Source of the DNA: Ktedonobacteraceae bacterium
Lineage (GTDB): Bacteria > Chloroflexota > Ktedonobacteria > Ktedonobacterales > Ktedonobacteraceae
DNA length: 20,635 bases
Assembly: GCA_014896635.1 (NCBI GenBank)
Contig: JADBKA010000077.1
Span: forward strand, 1-20,635
Direction: 5' to 3'
Part shown: piece after piece, positions 1 to 7,661 of the stretch
How the letters are laid out: each line of letters begins with the position of its first letter
Position numbering within the stretch: position 1 is the first letter of the stretch
Made by a program: the position numbers and the translations under genes
Notes under the pieces: model-generated
Database searches by the model: none
Seen by the model: only the letters and a program-made list of their open reading frames with translations
What the model was told of the DNA's origin: nothing

Positions 1-78
1 GGCGACCGCCCCCTGGACCCCCATCCCCTCACGACTCGGTTGTTCTTGCACTAGCCTGTTTTTTTGTTTCGTCAAGAA

Positions 79-1245
79 TCACGTCCGGGGCGAAAGGGAA
101 GGTTCAATGAAAGGTGCCAGTACAGGCTCGTGGTCGGCCAGAGCGCGCAGCAGGCCATAGCAGCCAGCCAGCATCATATCCCCATGTGGAACAGCCTCAT
201 AGGGTCGCAGCGAGGAGCCGCGCAGCATGGCCCTTCTGGGTCCAGTCACTGAGAGGAAAGGGGAAGCCTGTGTATCTCGCTGGCCTGCCGGGAGATCTGT
301 TCCACGCAGTACCAGCGCGCCATGTCCGCTGTCGGCAAATACCTCTTCATTGGTGAGCGTTCCCTCTGCCAGCTTGACCAGCAACTCTTCCAGCCGCGCC
401 TGCGTAATCTCGCCGGTATGGTGCTCGAATATGCCGGCGATCTCGCCTCGCATCAGGTGAAAAGCCAGCGTGTGAAAGTTGCCAATGTTGCACAGCAGAG
501 ACTCCTGCTGCTCGCGTACCAGCGGATCTTCCAGCGAGCCGAGTGCAGCAGCAGAACCGGTATCCATCAACAGGAGTGGCGTCTGAGGAGCCGAGTCGCT
601 GGCGTGCAGGTAGCGTGTGGCGCTGCGTGTAATCGCTTGCAGGCGCGTCAATTCCGGTGGTATTTCGTGTGCCATATAGGCGAAGGCACTCGGTACGGGC
701 TGGCGTCTGACCGTCCGGGCGATAAAATCGAAGCGAAAGCGCCGGTCGCTCACGCCTGGCGGTGCCGCACCATGATCGAAGGCAGCAATAGCCAGGGCAT
801 CCACACGCGGTTCGACGTCGAAGGCCCGCAAAGCCGTGATAATTGCTGTAGCATCGAAATCTTGCAGTTCAACGTGTAACGTTTCCGCTCGCTCTGCTCG
901 CCTGCGTGCTTCATCTTCATCCACAATCTCGAACCCCATCTTCTCCACCATTGTCAGGTCATCGTCAAACGTGCGCGCGGCATCAGGTGTGACAACGACG
1001 CTGTAGCCAGCCCGTGCATGATCGCGCGCTGCCCAGTGGCAGGGTCCCCCGCCCATCGTCACGCCCGTCAGTACCAGCTCCTGCCCACGCTCTGTTGCCC
1101 GCTTGATCCGTTCGGCGACGATGACCGTCGGCGATGGCATCACCAGCTTAAAACAGTTCTCTATCGTTTTTCCACTCTCGAAGAGCAAAATATCCTGCGT
1201 CCCTGTACCGACATCGACAGCCAGGATGCGTATGGGTTTTGTCAT
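79..1245 (-). CDS. DUF1786 family protein (ASKHA-like nucleotide-binding fold)
   Basis: The 388-residue protein opens with ILAVDVGTGTQDILLF, a glycine-rich phosphate-1-like loop of the kind seen in actin/sugar-kinase/Hsp70 (ASKHA) folds. It continues with LTGVTMGGGPCHW near residue 60. Together these match my memory of DUF1786 proteins, which are sometimes annotated as 'putative pyruvate formate-lyase activating enzyme' without experimental support. No radical-SAM CxxxCxxC motif is visible, so that name should not be taken literally. A second glycine-rich stretch (LLLMDTGSAAALGSL) lies past mid-protein and a short SVTGPRRAML motif is near the C-terminus. I chose the ATG at 1245-1243 because the DUF1786 core starts immediately after it; a GTG at 1278 would add 11 residues. 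It is divergent from cynS, with 329 bases between. The reaction and substrate are unknown. Family assignment is fairly confident, function is not. Confidence 0.75.
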   Translation of the reverse strand: MTKPIRILAVDVGTGTQDILLFESGKTIENCFKLVMPSPTVIVAERIKRATERGQELVLTGVTMGGGPCHWAARDHARAGYSVVVTPDAARTFDDDLTMVEKMGFEIVDEDEARRRAERAETLHVELQDFDATAIITALRAFDVEPRVDALAIAAFDHGAAPPGVSDRRFRFDFIARTVRRQPVPSAFAYMAHEIPPELTRLQAITRSATRYLHASDSAPQTPLLLMDTGSAAALGSLEDPLVREQQESLLCNIGNFHTLAFHLMRGEIAGIFEHHTGEITQARLEELLVKLAEGTLTNEEVFADSGHGALVLRGTDLPAGQRDTQASPFLSVTGPRRAMLRGSSLRPYEAVPHGDMMLAGCYGLLRALADHEPVLAPFIEPSLSPRT

Positions 1246-1574
1246 AATGGCCACCCGCAAATTGCTTAGAGATTGCACTATCCGATTCTGCTACGAGTAT
1301 ATCACGCAGGAAAACAGAGGACACAGCTTGCTACCTTTTAGCACAGGCTGAAAAGTCCGGCAATCTCTCCGACGGAGAGCGTTACTGCAAACACTATAGG
1401 CAAACTATCCACAATTACAGCTTTTCACGGCTTTTCTCTTGACACCGCAGAGAAAATTGCCAATACTAAGAGCATCCAGCACCGGCATCTCTGGCAACAA
1501 AGCCAGGAGTAGCTCTCTCTTCTTCGTCGCCAGTCATATAATTTGCAGAATCATTTTACTGAGGGAATTCGCTT
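1246..1574. other. Divergent intergenic region between DUF1786 gene and cynS
   Basis: These 329 bases contain the cynS promoter (listed separately) and a perfect 6-bp inverted repeat CTCTCC-gac-GGAGAG at 1365-1379, which could be a small operator or hairpin. A TATAGT-like hexamer reads on the minus strand near 1392-1397, but I find no convincing -35 partner for the DUF1786 gene. No ORF here looks coding. Confidence 0.5.
1439..1467 (+). promoter_or_regulatory. Sigma-70-type promoter for cynS
   Basis: A perfect -35 hexamer TTGACA (1439-1444) is followed by a 17-base spacer and AATACT (1462-1467, four of six consensus bases). This would give a leader of about 100 nt before the cynS ATG. It is seen in sequence; activity is inferred. 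Confidence 0.5.
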
Positions 1575-2018
1575 ATGAAGCGTGAGGAAGCTACCGAGCA
1601 AATACTAGAAGCGAAACGCCAGCGGGGCCTTACCTTTGAAGCTATTGCACATGAGGTTGGCCGGAGCAAAGAGTGGACTACAGCAGCTCTGCTCGGCCAG
1701 GCCACTATGAGTGCCGAAGAAGCCGAGCGAGCGACCACTATACTGGGATTAGGACCAGATGTAGCTCAGGCATTACAGGAATATCCCATGAAAGGTTCGC
1801 TGACTGAAACGGTACCCGTTGATCCACTTATTTACAGGCTTCACGAGATCACTCAGGTGTACGGCACAACGATCAAGGCGCTGATTCACGAGATGTTCGG
1901 TGATGGCATCATGAGTGCCATTGACTTTGAAATGTCTATCGAGAAAGTAGCAGATCCGAAAGGCGACAGGGTAAAAATTACCTACAACGGCAAGTTCCTT
2001 CCCTACCGTAAATGGTAG
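1575..2018 (+). CDS. cynS: Cyanate hydratase (cyanase)
   Basis: Cyanase converts cyanate plus bicarbonate to carbamate and CO2, and the carbamate decays to ammonia and CO2. It detoxifies cyanate or supplies nitrogen in the cytoplasm. The 147-residue length is close to E. coli CynS (156). The N-terminal half is the helical, HTH-like domain (residues about 10-70). The C-terminal half is the dimer-swapped catalytic domain, with the three catalytic residues in expected spacing: Arg88 and Glu91 in YRLHEI and Ser114 in GIMSAIDFEM. The C-terminus YNGKFLPYRKW is also typical. GAGGG at 1561-1565 serves as ribosome binding site nine bases before the ATG. It stands alone on the plus strand and converges on the response regulator gene. 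No cyanate transporter or carbonic anhydrase gene is adjacent, and no CynR-type regulator is seen. Confidence 0.95.
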   Translation: MKREEATEQILEAKRQRGLTFEAIAHEVGRSKEWTTAALLGQATMSAEEAERATTILGLGPDVAQALQEYPMKGSLTETVPVDPLIYRLHEITQVYGTTIKALIHEMFGDGIMSAIDFEMSIEKVADPKGDRVKITYNGKFLPYRKW

Positions 2019-2090
2019 TATCAGGCTTTCCTGCTTGGTTCGTCAGAAGCATGCCAGCAGAACGGTTTCTCAGCAGGTTGCAGGCAACGC

Positions 2091-2792
2091 TCACGTTGAC
2101 TCAAAAGGTTCTTTGAGCCGATAGCCGAGGTACGGTTCGGTGATAATGTACTGTGGATGCGCAGGATCTTTTTCTAGCTTCACGCGCAGGCGGCGTATGA
2201 TTCCTTTGACATAGCCGGTAGCATCGCTGTACTGTGGTCCCCAGACACGCTGGAGCAGCAACTTTGTCGTCAGCACGCGCCCGACATTCTGAGCCAGCTC
2301 AGCTAAAACAGCGTATTCGATAGGAGTGAGCACGACGGCACGGCCAGCGAGCCAGGCACGCCGCTGCTCGGTATCGATTTCCAGCTCGCCACAGGTGATT
2401 TTCTTCTGCGTCACCGCCTTTTCGCCACGCCGGAGAACGGCGCGGACGCGCGCCAGCAATTCCGCCAGCCGGAAGGGTTTGACCAGGTAATCGTCTGCGC
2501 CCAGATCCAGTACCGACACGATATCGGCCTCGCTCCCTTTGACGCTCAAGACAATTATTGGCGTCGAAGAGAACTCGCGAATGCGCTGGCAGACTTCCAG
2601 CCCACCACAGCGCGGCATCACCAGGTCGAGCAAGATCAACTCCGGCAGTTCGCGTTCAAATGTGGCGATGGCCTCCTCGCCATTGCTGGCCGTCATCATT
2701 TTATATCCATGTGCGATGAGTGCCTGTCTGACCGCCGTCACGATCCCAGGATCATCGTCTACAAGCAGGATGCTGCGTTTGGTATGACCCAT
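2091..2792 (-). CDS. OmpR/KdpE-type DNA-binding response regulator
   Basis: The 233-residue protein has an N-terminal receiver domain (about 6-120) and a C-terminal winged-helix domain (about 133-228). The receiver shows the acidic pair Asp12/Asp13 (LLVDDDPG), the phospho-acceptor Asp56 (LILLDLVMP), Ser83 in the Thr/Ser switch position and Lys105 (DDYLVKPF). The effector domain carries LTPIEYAVLAELAQNVGRV and ends in YRLKEPFEST, the OmpR/PhoB pattern; the LTPIEY and IITEPYLGYR wording is closest to KdpE. An SD-like GGAAGGTGAT precedes the ATG. It lies 62 bases downstream of the kinase gene on the same strand, so the two are almost certainly co-transcribed partners. No kdpFABC potassium-pump genes are present, so a potassium role is not supported here. 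It is the best candidate transcriptional output for the monooxygenase cluster. Confidence 0.9.
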   Translation of the reverse strand: MGHTKRSILLVDDDPGIVTAVRQALIAHGYKMMTASNGEEAIATFERELPELILLDLVMPRCGGLEVCQRIREFSSTPIIVLSVKGSEADIVSVLDLGADDYLVKPFRLAELLARVRAVLRRGEKAVTQKKITCGELEIDTEQRRAWLAGRAVVLTPIEYAVLAELAQNVGRVLTTKLLLQRVWGPQYSDATGYVKGIIRRLRVKLEKDPAHPQYIITEPYLGYRLKEPFEST

Positions 2793-2854
2793 GACATCAC
2801 CTTCCCCTATCTGCGCTCAGATACATCCACACGTCTGATACGCTCAACATACGC

Positions 2855-5494
2855 TTATGCCAGCAGGGCTTGCGTCTCCGATGTATCCAGCCCTATTGGC
2901 TCCGGCGCGGGCAGAGGCAAGGCCACACAGAAGATACTTCCTCCTTCTTCGTGGTTCTCTACCCAGATACGTCCACCATGAGCCTCCACAATCCCCCGGC
3001 AGATAGCAAGGCCCAGGCCACTTCCCGGCGTACGCGCCTGCCGATCCCGGTCGAGACGATAAAAGCGTTGGAAAATTCTTTCGTGCTCTCCTTCTGGTAT
3101 GCCTGGCCCGCGATCTGCCACGCTGATAAGAACCTCTTTCTCTTGCTCCATCAAATGAGCTTTCACGAGAATAGGAACGCTACCAGGAGCATATTTGAAA
3201 GCATTTTCCAGGAGATTCCACAGCACTTGCAACAGGCGGTCGGGATCAATGTAGTGTAAAGGAAGGTCAGGATCGAAGACGAGTTCGATACGGCAACCGC
3301 TATGCAGACGTTCAAATTTTCTGGCGGTGTCAGTAATACAGGCAGCAAGATCCGTCCAGTCGCAGTCAAGGACAAGCCCACCAGCCTCAATCAGCGAGAG
3401 ATCCAGCAGTTGATCGACAAGCTGTCCCAGGCGATGCACCTGTCCTGCAATATTATGCAGGAGATGTTCTTTGCCCGGCTCTGTCTGCGTCCCGGCTGTG
3501 TCGAGCAGGCTTTCTATCGACGCACGAATGGCTGTGAGAGGAGAACGCAAGTCATGCGAGATAGCAGCCAGAAAACTGCTCTTCAAGCGGTCCGCCTGGC
3601 GCAATGCCTCCATTTCGCTGGCAGAGCGCAGCAACTGCGCATTTCTGAGCGCCAGTCCGAGCTGCTGTCCTACTGTTGAGAAGAATTTCAGATCTTCTCT
3701 GATAGAGCCATTGCGATCCCTCGTGCCAATGAACAGCACACCTAGCACAGCATGACCAGCAGTCAGGGGAACCACCATTACGGTAGAAAAACCAGTGAGA
3801 CGCAATGCCTTGCATATTGTTTGCTCTTCGCACTGCTCAGCACAGATCATAAGCGGTTCCTGCCTGCTTATGACGCGACGAGCCAGTAGAGAGAGAGCTT
3901 TTAGAGGAAAGGATTCAAGGTCAGTCTGCAATCCCTCATTCAGGTGGTAATGGGCGGCCAGACTCAGTTGATCACTCTCCTGATCAAGTAGCAGGATCAG
4001 TCCCGCCTCCAGGCATAGCAGCACGGTGAGACGCTGCAAGAGGAGATCGAGATGTTGCCCAGGATCAGGCAGCACGCTGAGTAGCTGAGCGATGGCATTT
4101 AACGCCTCGACCTGGTGATTATGCTGCTGGAGCGCGCTAAAAAGCCGTGCATTCTCAATAGCAGTTGCCGCCTGAGTAGCAAAGGTCAGTCCCAGGCGTA
4201 TCTCTTCAATTGACCAGTGGTGAGGTAGAGAGCGAGAAGCAGCAATGAAGCCACTCACGCCGCGCGGCGAGACCAGCGGCAGCAGCATGATTGAGCGAAT
4301 AGCCATCTGTTCGATCAAAACGGCAGGAAAAAGCGTTGAGGTCAGAGTATCATCAATAGCGACAAGTTCGCCACGCTCTCGCACAAGCGCAATGGCCTCG
4401 GCATCTTTGATCAGAGCAGCCAGCGTCTGCGGCCTCTCCAGCCTGGCCGGCTGCTGTGTAGAGAGCACATGCATAGCCAGTATTGCTCCCTGCTCATCGA
4501 AGAGGTAAACGCCAGCTCTCTCGATAGGGAGCAGGTGGGCAGCCTGTTCCGCGACTTTTTCCAGTGTAACGTTCAGGTCAAGGCTGGCATTGACAATACT
4601 CGCTGCCGTAGCCAGGCGCTCTGCATGAGAGACGTGAGAATCAGAGAAAGCAGGAGTAGCGCGTATTTCACTATTTGTAGGCCTGACTGGCAACTTTATA
4701 CCATCCTGGCTTAACACGTTTGTTTCGCGCAGATCTAACTTTAGCGGAGTAATGACGTCAGAGCATTTCATGACAAAATGATAGCGCTGCCACTCGTCCC
4801 GCAGGCGCGAAGAGAGCAGCGCCTGGTAACGCTGCTGGATCTCAATAGCTGAAGCTACCAGAAAACTGGTGAGAAACGGGCGGATCAGGCGATAATTACC
4901 TGTCACATCGAGGATGCCGATGATCTCCCGCGTCAACGGATGACGAATTGGCGCGGCTGTGCAGGTCAGGTCTTGCCAGCCATCACAATAATGCTCCGCT
5001 GCCATCAACTGGACAACATGTCCATCAACAAGAGCGGTGCCGATAGCATTTGTCCCGGCAGCGTGCTCGCTCCAGTCACCGCCCGGCACGAAGTCGATGC
5101 GGGCCAGATGACGACGTACTGTCGCATCTCCCACAACCTCCAGCAGACATCCCCGCGCATCGCTGAGGACAACAGCATATCCTGAATCGGCAAAGAAGTC
5201 GATCAGGTGCCTGATCACCGGAAGTGCCGCCTGAATCAACAGAGCGTTTTCTTCCCGCAACTGGTACAACTGCGTCTCACGCGCGACAGCCAGTGGCGCA
5301 TAGCGCCGGAAAGGACTCACCTGCCATCCACGACAGCGCTGCCAGGAATCCAGAATCAACGGGCGAGGCATCAACAATGCCGGGTTGCCCGTGCTCAGAA
5401 AGCCCTCTCGAACCGCCATCAGCCGGTGCGCGGTATATTCGATCTCCGACGGGGTAGCGATAGATAAATCCACACGATATGGTTGTACAGTCAT
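2855..5494 (-). CDS. Hybrid sensor histidine kinase: AcoR/MimR-type sensor head plus two GAF domains
   Basis: This 879-residue soluble kinase has no membrane segment. Residues about 20-230 resemble the sensor region of AcoR-family sigma-54 activators: ILDSWQRCRGWQVSP (47-61), then a GAF-like domain with WSEHAAGTNAIGTAL (141-155), LTCTAAPIRHP (176-186) and IIGILDVTG (191-199). Two further GAF domains follow (about 293-455 and 463-625). The kinase core is complete: H-box with His647 (FLAAISHDLRSPL), N-box Asn764 (LLENAFKYAP), G1 box DRGPGIP (794-800) and G2 box GSGLGLA (824-830). The AAA+ ATPase and Fis-type HTH that normally follow the AcoR head are absent. It therefore looks like a substrate sensor transplanted onto a phosphotransfer output. 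It sits between groEL and its response regulator. The ATG is supported by GGTGAGGT upstream, within a small palindrome. The ligand is inferred, not known. Confidence 0.9.
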   Translation of the reverse strand: MTVQPYRVDLSIATPSEIEYTAHRLMAVREGFLSTGNPALLMPRPLILDSWQRCRGWQVSPFRRYAPLAVARETQLYQLREENALLIQAALPVIRHLIDFFADSGYAVVLSDARGCLLEVVGDATVRRHLARIDFVPGGDWSEHAAGTNAIGTALVDGHVVQLMAAEHYCDGWQDLTCTAAPIRHPLTREIIGILDVTGNYRLIRPFLTSFLVASAIEIQQRYQALLSSRLRDEWQRYHFVMKCSDVITPLKLDLRETNVLSQDGIKLPVRPTNSEIRATPAFSDSHVSHAERLATAASIVNASLDLNVTLEKVAEQAAHLLPIERAGVYLFDEQGAILAMHVLSTQQPARLERPQTLAALIKDAEAIALVRERGELVAIDDTLTSTLFPAVLIEQMAIRSIMLLPLVSPRGVSGFIAASRSLPHHWSIEEIRLGLTFATQAATAIENARLFSALQQHNHQVEALNAIAQLLSVLPDPGQHLDLLLQRLTVLLCLEAGLILLLDQESDQLSLAAHYHLNEGLQTDLESFPLKALSLLARRVISRQEPLMICAEQCEEQTICKALRLTGFSTVMVVPLTAGHAVLGVLFIGTRDRNGSIREDLKFFSTVGQQLGLALRNAQLLRSASEMEALRQADRLKSSFLAAISHDLRSPLTAIRASIESLLDTAGTQTEPGKEHLLHNIAGQVHRLGQLVDQLLDLSLIEAGGLVLDCDWTDLAACITDTARKFERLHSGCRIELVFDPDLPLHYIDPDRLLQVLWNLLENAFKYAPGSVPILVKAHLMEQEKEVLISVADRGPGIPEGEHERIFQRFYRLDRDRQARTPGSGLGLAICRGIVEAHGGRIWVENHEEGGSIFCVALPLPAPEPIGLDTSETQALLA

Positions 5495-5501
5495 ATCTGC
5501 T

Positions 5502-5517
5502 ACCTCACCAATGAGGT
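5502..5517 (-). promoter_or_regulatory. Palindrome covering the kinase ribosome binding site
   Basis: ACCTCA-CCAA-TGAGGT is a perfect 6-bp inverted repeat with a 4-nt loop. In the minus-strand mRNA the second arm (TGAGGT) contains the likely Shine-Dalgarno sequence, about 7 nt before the kinase ATG. Folding would hide the SD and lower translation. The repeat is seen directly; the regulatory effect is inferred. Confidence 0.4.
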
Positions 5518-5683
5518 GTGACTATGGCCGCCCTGCCCTTTTTATTCTCCCCCCTCCACAACAGCAAGAGGCCAGATAATAGCTTCATCCCCGGCTTCTC
5601 TCTCCTTTGCACCGCTGCATGCAAAAGAGCTTCTGCCCGGCTTTATCTCTTCTCCGGGAAATGCTTTTTTCTGGTATACAGCA

Positions 5684-5713
5684 TATATAGCATACTCTTT
5701 GAGTGGTTGTCTA
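5684..5713 (-). promoter_or_regulatory. Candidate promoter of the kinase-regulator pair
   Basis: On the minus strand TAGACA (5713-5708, five of six) is followed by an 18-base spacer and TATATA (5689-5684, four of six). It lies 13 bases downstream of the proximal arm of the large inverted repeat, the usual position for an activator site. The leader would be about 180 nt. Confidence 0.4.
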
Positions 5714-5726
5714 CGCAAAACATAGG

Positions 5727-5793
5727 AATATCACAAACACATCACAAATTTTCACCATTTTTTTACCAGACTTTGTGATGTGTTTGTGATATT
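5727..5793. repeat. Perfect 22-bp inverted repeat made of 11-bp-phased octamers
   Basis: The arms are 5727-5748 and 5772-5793, identical in reverse complement over all 22 bases, with a 23-nt A/T-rich loop. Each arm contains the octamer ATCACAAA twice (5730-5737 and 5741-5748; complements TTTGTGAT at 5772-5779 and 5783-5790), start-to-start distance 11. Direct repeats in 10-11 bp phase are the classic binding arrangement of OmpR/PhoB-family regulators, and the partner regulator here belongs to that family. Alternative readings are an RNA hairpin ending the groEL message, which lacks a U-run, or a Crp/FNR-like site, since TGTGA is the Crp half-site. The repeat is certain; its role is inferred. 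Confidence 0.85.
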
Positions 5794-5851
5794 GGTAACG
5801 CTGTGCCACAAACTGATGATGGGAGCAAGGAGAATGCTTCCTGAACCTTGC

Positions 5852-7465
5852 CTACAAGCCAAATTCAATCTCTTTGAAGGAAGGGATATGCACTGGCGCA
5901 TCGGTGACAAGCGTATCTGTTGTCAGGAAGAGACCGGCAATGCTCACGGCAATCTGCAAAGCAGTAGATGTTACCCGTGCAGGATCAATAATGCCGGCTT
6001 TGAACATATCGACGTAATGACCTGTGAGAGCATCGAACCCAAAGCCGAAAGGCTGGTCGCGCACTTTCGCCACCACGACACTGCTCTCGAAGCCGGCGTT
6101 ACGGGCAATCTGGCGCAGTGGAGCCTCCAGAGCGCGTTTGAGTGCGTTGACGCCTGCCACCTCTTCGGGCAACTCTGTTCTGACGCTCTCCAGTGCTGGC
6201 TGCACCATGACCAGCGCCACGCCACCCCCGGGGACGACACCCTCTTCCAGCGCGACGCGCACAGCAGCCAGCGCATCCTGCACACGCAGCTTTCGCTCTT
6301 TTATTTCAATACCGGTCGCACCACCCACTTTTATTACACCGACGCCGCCCGCGAGGTTCGCCAGTCGTTGCTGGAGCTTTTCGCGGTCATAGTCATTCGC
6401 CGCATGCGCAAGCTGCGCACGCAGTTCACGTATCCTGGCCTGGATGACCTCTTTATCGCCGTTGCCATCGACGATTACCGTAGAATTTTTCGTCGTCGTC
6501 ACGCTGCGGGCGCTGCCCAGGTCCGCCAGCGTGGCGCTCTCCAGACGGCGACCCGTCTTTTCACTGATCAGTTGCCCGCCCGTCAGCAAAGCAATATCTT
6601 CCATCATCGCTTCGCGGCGATCACCGAAACCGGGTGCTCTTATTCCCAGAGCATGCAGTATCCCCTGCGTTTTGTTCACGATCAGCGTGGTCAGCGCCTC
6701 GCCAGTGATATCCTCGGCAACTACCAGCAGTTCTTTCTGCCCTGCCGCCAGGAGACGCTCCAGCAGCGGCACCAGCTCAGTGATGGTAGTAATCTTTTTA
6801 TCAGTAACCAGAATTGCAGGACTGGTTAACACGGCTTCCATGCGCGCCTGATCATTTACCATATACGGAGAAATATAGCCTCGATCCAGTTGCATCCCTT
6901 TGATGTACTCGATCTGTGTGGTCAGCTCATCTCCTTCTTCTACCAGCACAATACCATCACGGCCCACATGCTCAAATACGCCGGCGATCAACGCGCCAAT
7001 CCCCACATCGCCGGCAGCCATCGTGGCGATCCGCACGATCTCTTCGTGCGTCTCCACAGGTTTGCTGATCGCCTTGAGTTCTTCCAGTGCTGCTGCGGCT
7101 GCCAGTTCCAGGCCGTTGCGCAACAGCATAGGGTTCGCGCCGGCGGCGATGTTTTTCAAACCTTCAGCTACTATCGCCTGTGCGAGAATCGTAGCAGTAG
7201 TTGTGCCATCTCCGACCATTTCGTTTGTCTTGATAGCAGCTTCTTTGAGCAACTGCACAACCATGTTGGTAAAGGGTTCTTCCAGGTCGATGCCGCGCGC
7301 AATGGTAACGCCATCGTTGAGCACCTGCGGCACATCCAGCGGGTGATCCAGAATCACGTTACGACCTTTGGGACCAAGAGTTCCCCGCACAGCACCGGCC
7401 AGGATCTCTATCCCCTTCCTGATGGAATACTGCGCCCGCGCGTTGAACTGAAGTTGCTTCGCCAT
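5852..7465 (-). CDS. groEL: GroEL-like chaperonin associated with the di-iron monooxygenase
   Basis: The 537-residue protein is a group I chaperonin. It shows GTLGPKGRNVILD (28-40), the ATP-site GDGTTTATILA (85-95, with Asp86) and ATP-hydrolysis Asp397 in VQDALAAVRVALEEGVVPGG (395-414). It ends in FKEIEFGL and lacks the glycine-methionine tail typical of housekeeping GroEL. No groES gene is adjacent. In actinobacterial clusters a dedicated chaperonin (MimG) is needed to make active MimABCD hydroxylase, and this gene sits in the equivalent place in the same transcription direction, so the same client role is inferred. AAGGAG lies 9 bases before the ATG. It is preceded by 196 bases containing catalase terminator-like hairpins and a weak promoter, so it may be partly independently expressed. 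A plain heat-shock duplicate of GroEL cannot be excluded. Confidence 0.95.
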   Translation of the reverse strand: MAKQLQFNARAQYSIRKGIEILAGAVRGTLGPKGRNVILDHPLDVPQVLNDGVTIARGIDLEEPFTNMVVQLLKEAAIKTNEMVGDGTTTATILAQAIVAEGLKNIAAGANPMLLRNGLELAAAAALEELKAISKPVETHEEIVRIATMAAGDVGIGALIAGVFEHVGRDGIVLVEEGDELTTQIEYIKGMQLDRGYISPYMVNDQARMEAVLTSPAILVTDKKITTITELVPLLERLLAAGQKELLVVAEDITGEALTTLIVNKTQGILHALGIRAPGFGDRREAMMEDIALLTGGQLISEKTGRRLESATLADLGSARSVTTTKNSTVIVDGNGDKEVIQARIRELRAQLAHAANDYDREKLQQRLANLAGGVGVIKVGGATGIEIKERKLRVQDALAAVRVALEEGVVPGGGVALVMVQPALESVRTELPEEVAGVNALKRALEAPLRQIARNAGFESSVVVAKVRDQPFGFGFDALTGHYVDMFKAGIIDPARVTSTALQIAVSIAGLFLTTDTLVTDAPVHIPSFKEIEFGL

Positions 7466-7521
7466 GGGACCGTGCTCCTTTTCTTGCTCCGTTACGCTTC
7501 ATTGCGGAAAGCGGTCAGAGG

Positions 7522-7550
7522 CATATCTTCTACCGGCGTACGTTCGTCAA
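7522..7550 (-). promoter_or_regulatory. Weak candidate promoter for groEL
   Basis: On the minus strand TTGACG (7550-7545, five of six) is followed by a 17-base spacer and GATATG (7527-7522, only three of six). It is about 57 bases upstream of the groEL ATG. The good -35 and spacing are seen; activity is uncertain. No CIRCE-like inverted repeat is visible. Confidence 0.3.
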
Positions 7551-7585
7551 TAGGAAAGCTTGTCCGTTTTACCTCACAACAGAAT

Positions 7586-7642
7586 GAAAACAAAAGAGGA
7601 CCACTCTTCTCGCACCCCGTCAGGGACCCGCAGGTCCCTGAC
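7586..7642 (-). terminator. Double-hairpin terminator-like region after the catalase gene
   Basis: A perfect 10-bp stem GTCAGGGACC-cgca-GGTCCCTGAC (7619-7642) lies about 20 bases past the catalase stop but has no U-run. Next on the minus strand is a 7-bp stem (arms 7604-7610 and 7592-7598, one G-U pair, 5-nt loop) followed by a U-rich stretch (complement of 7586-7591). The second resembles an intrinsic terminator of modest strength, so groEL could be reached by readthrough. Confidence 0.5.
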
Positions 7643-7661
7643 AGTTTGCTATTCCGATAGA

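Larger units (their letters stand above)
5495..5851 (-). other. groEL to kinase intergenic region and structured kinase leader
   Basis: These 357 bases hold, in transcription order on the minus strand, the perfect 22-bp inverted repeat (5727-5793), a candidate promoter (5713-5684), a leader hairpin (arms 5602-5611 and 5620-5629, nine of ten pairs, 8-nt loop) and the palindrome over the kinase SD (5502-5517). No intrinsic terminator with a U-run directly follows groEL on the minus strand. No coding sequence is visible. Confidence 0.6.

Noticed and set aside
1..78. T-run at 59-65 as a terminator of a gene left of the window
   Set aside because: No preceding stem can be drawn in the visible 58 bases.
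322..879. Open plus-strand frame of 185 codons opposite the DUF1786 gene
   Set aside because: Shadow frame without motif; the minus strand has the coherent protein.
5780..6829. Open plus-strand frame of 349 codons opposite groEL
   Set aside because: It is a shadow of the GC-rich groEL gene; the translation is Cys/His/Gln/Arg-rich without any domain, while the minus frame is an unmistakable chaperonin.
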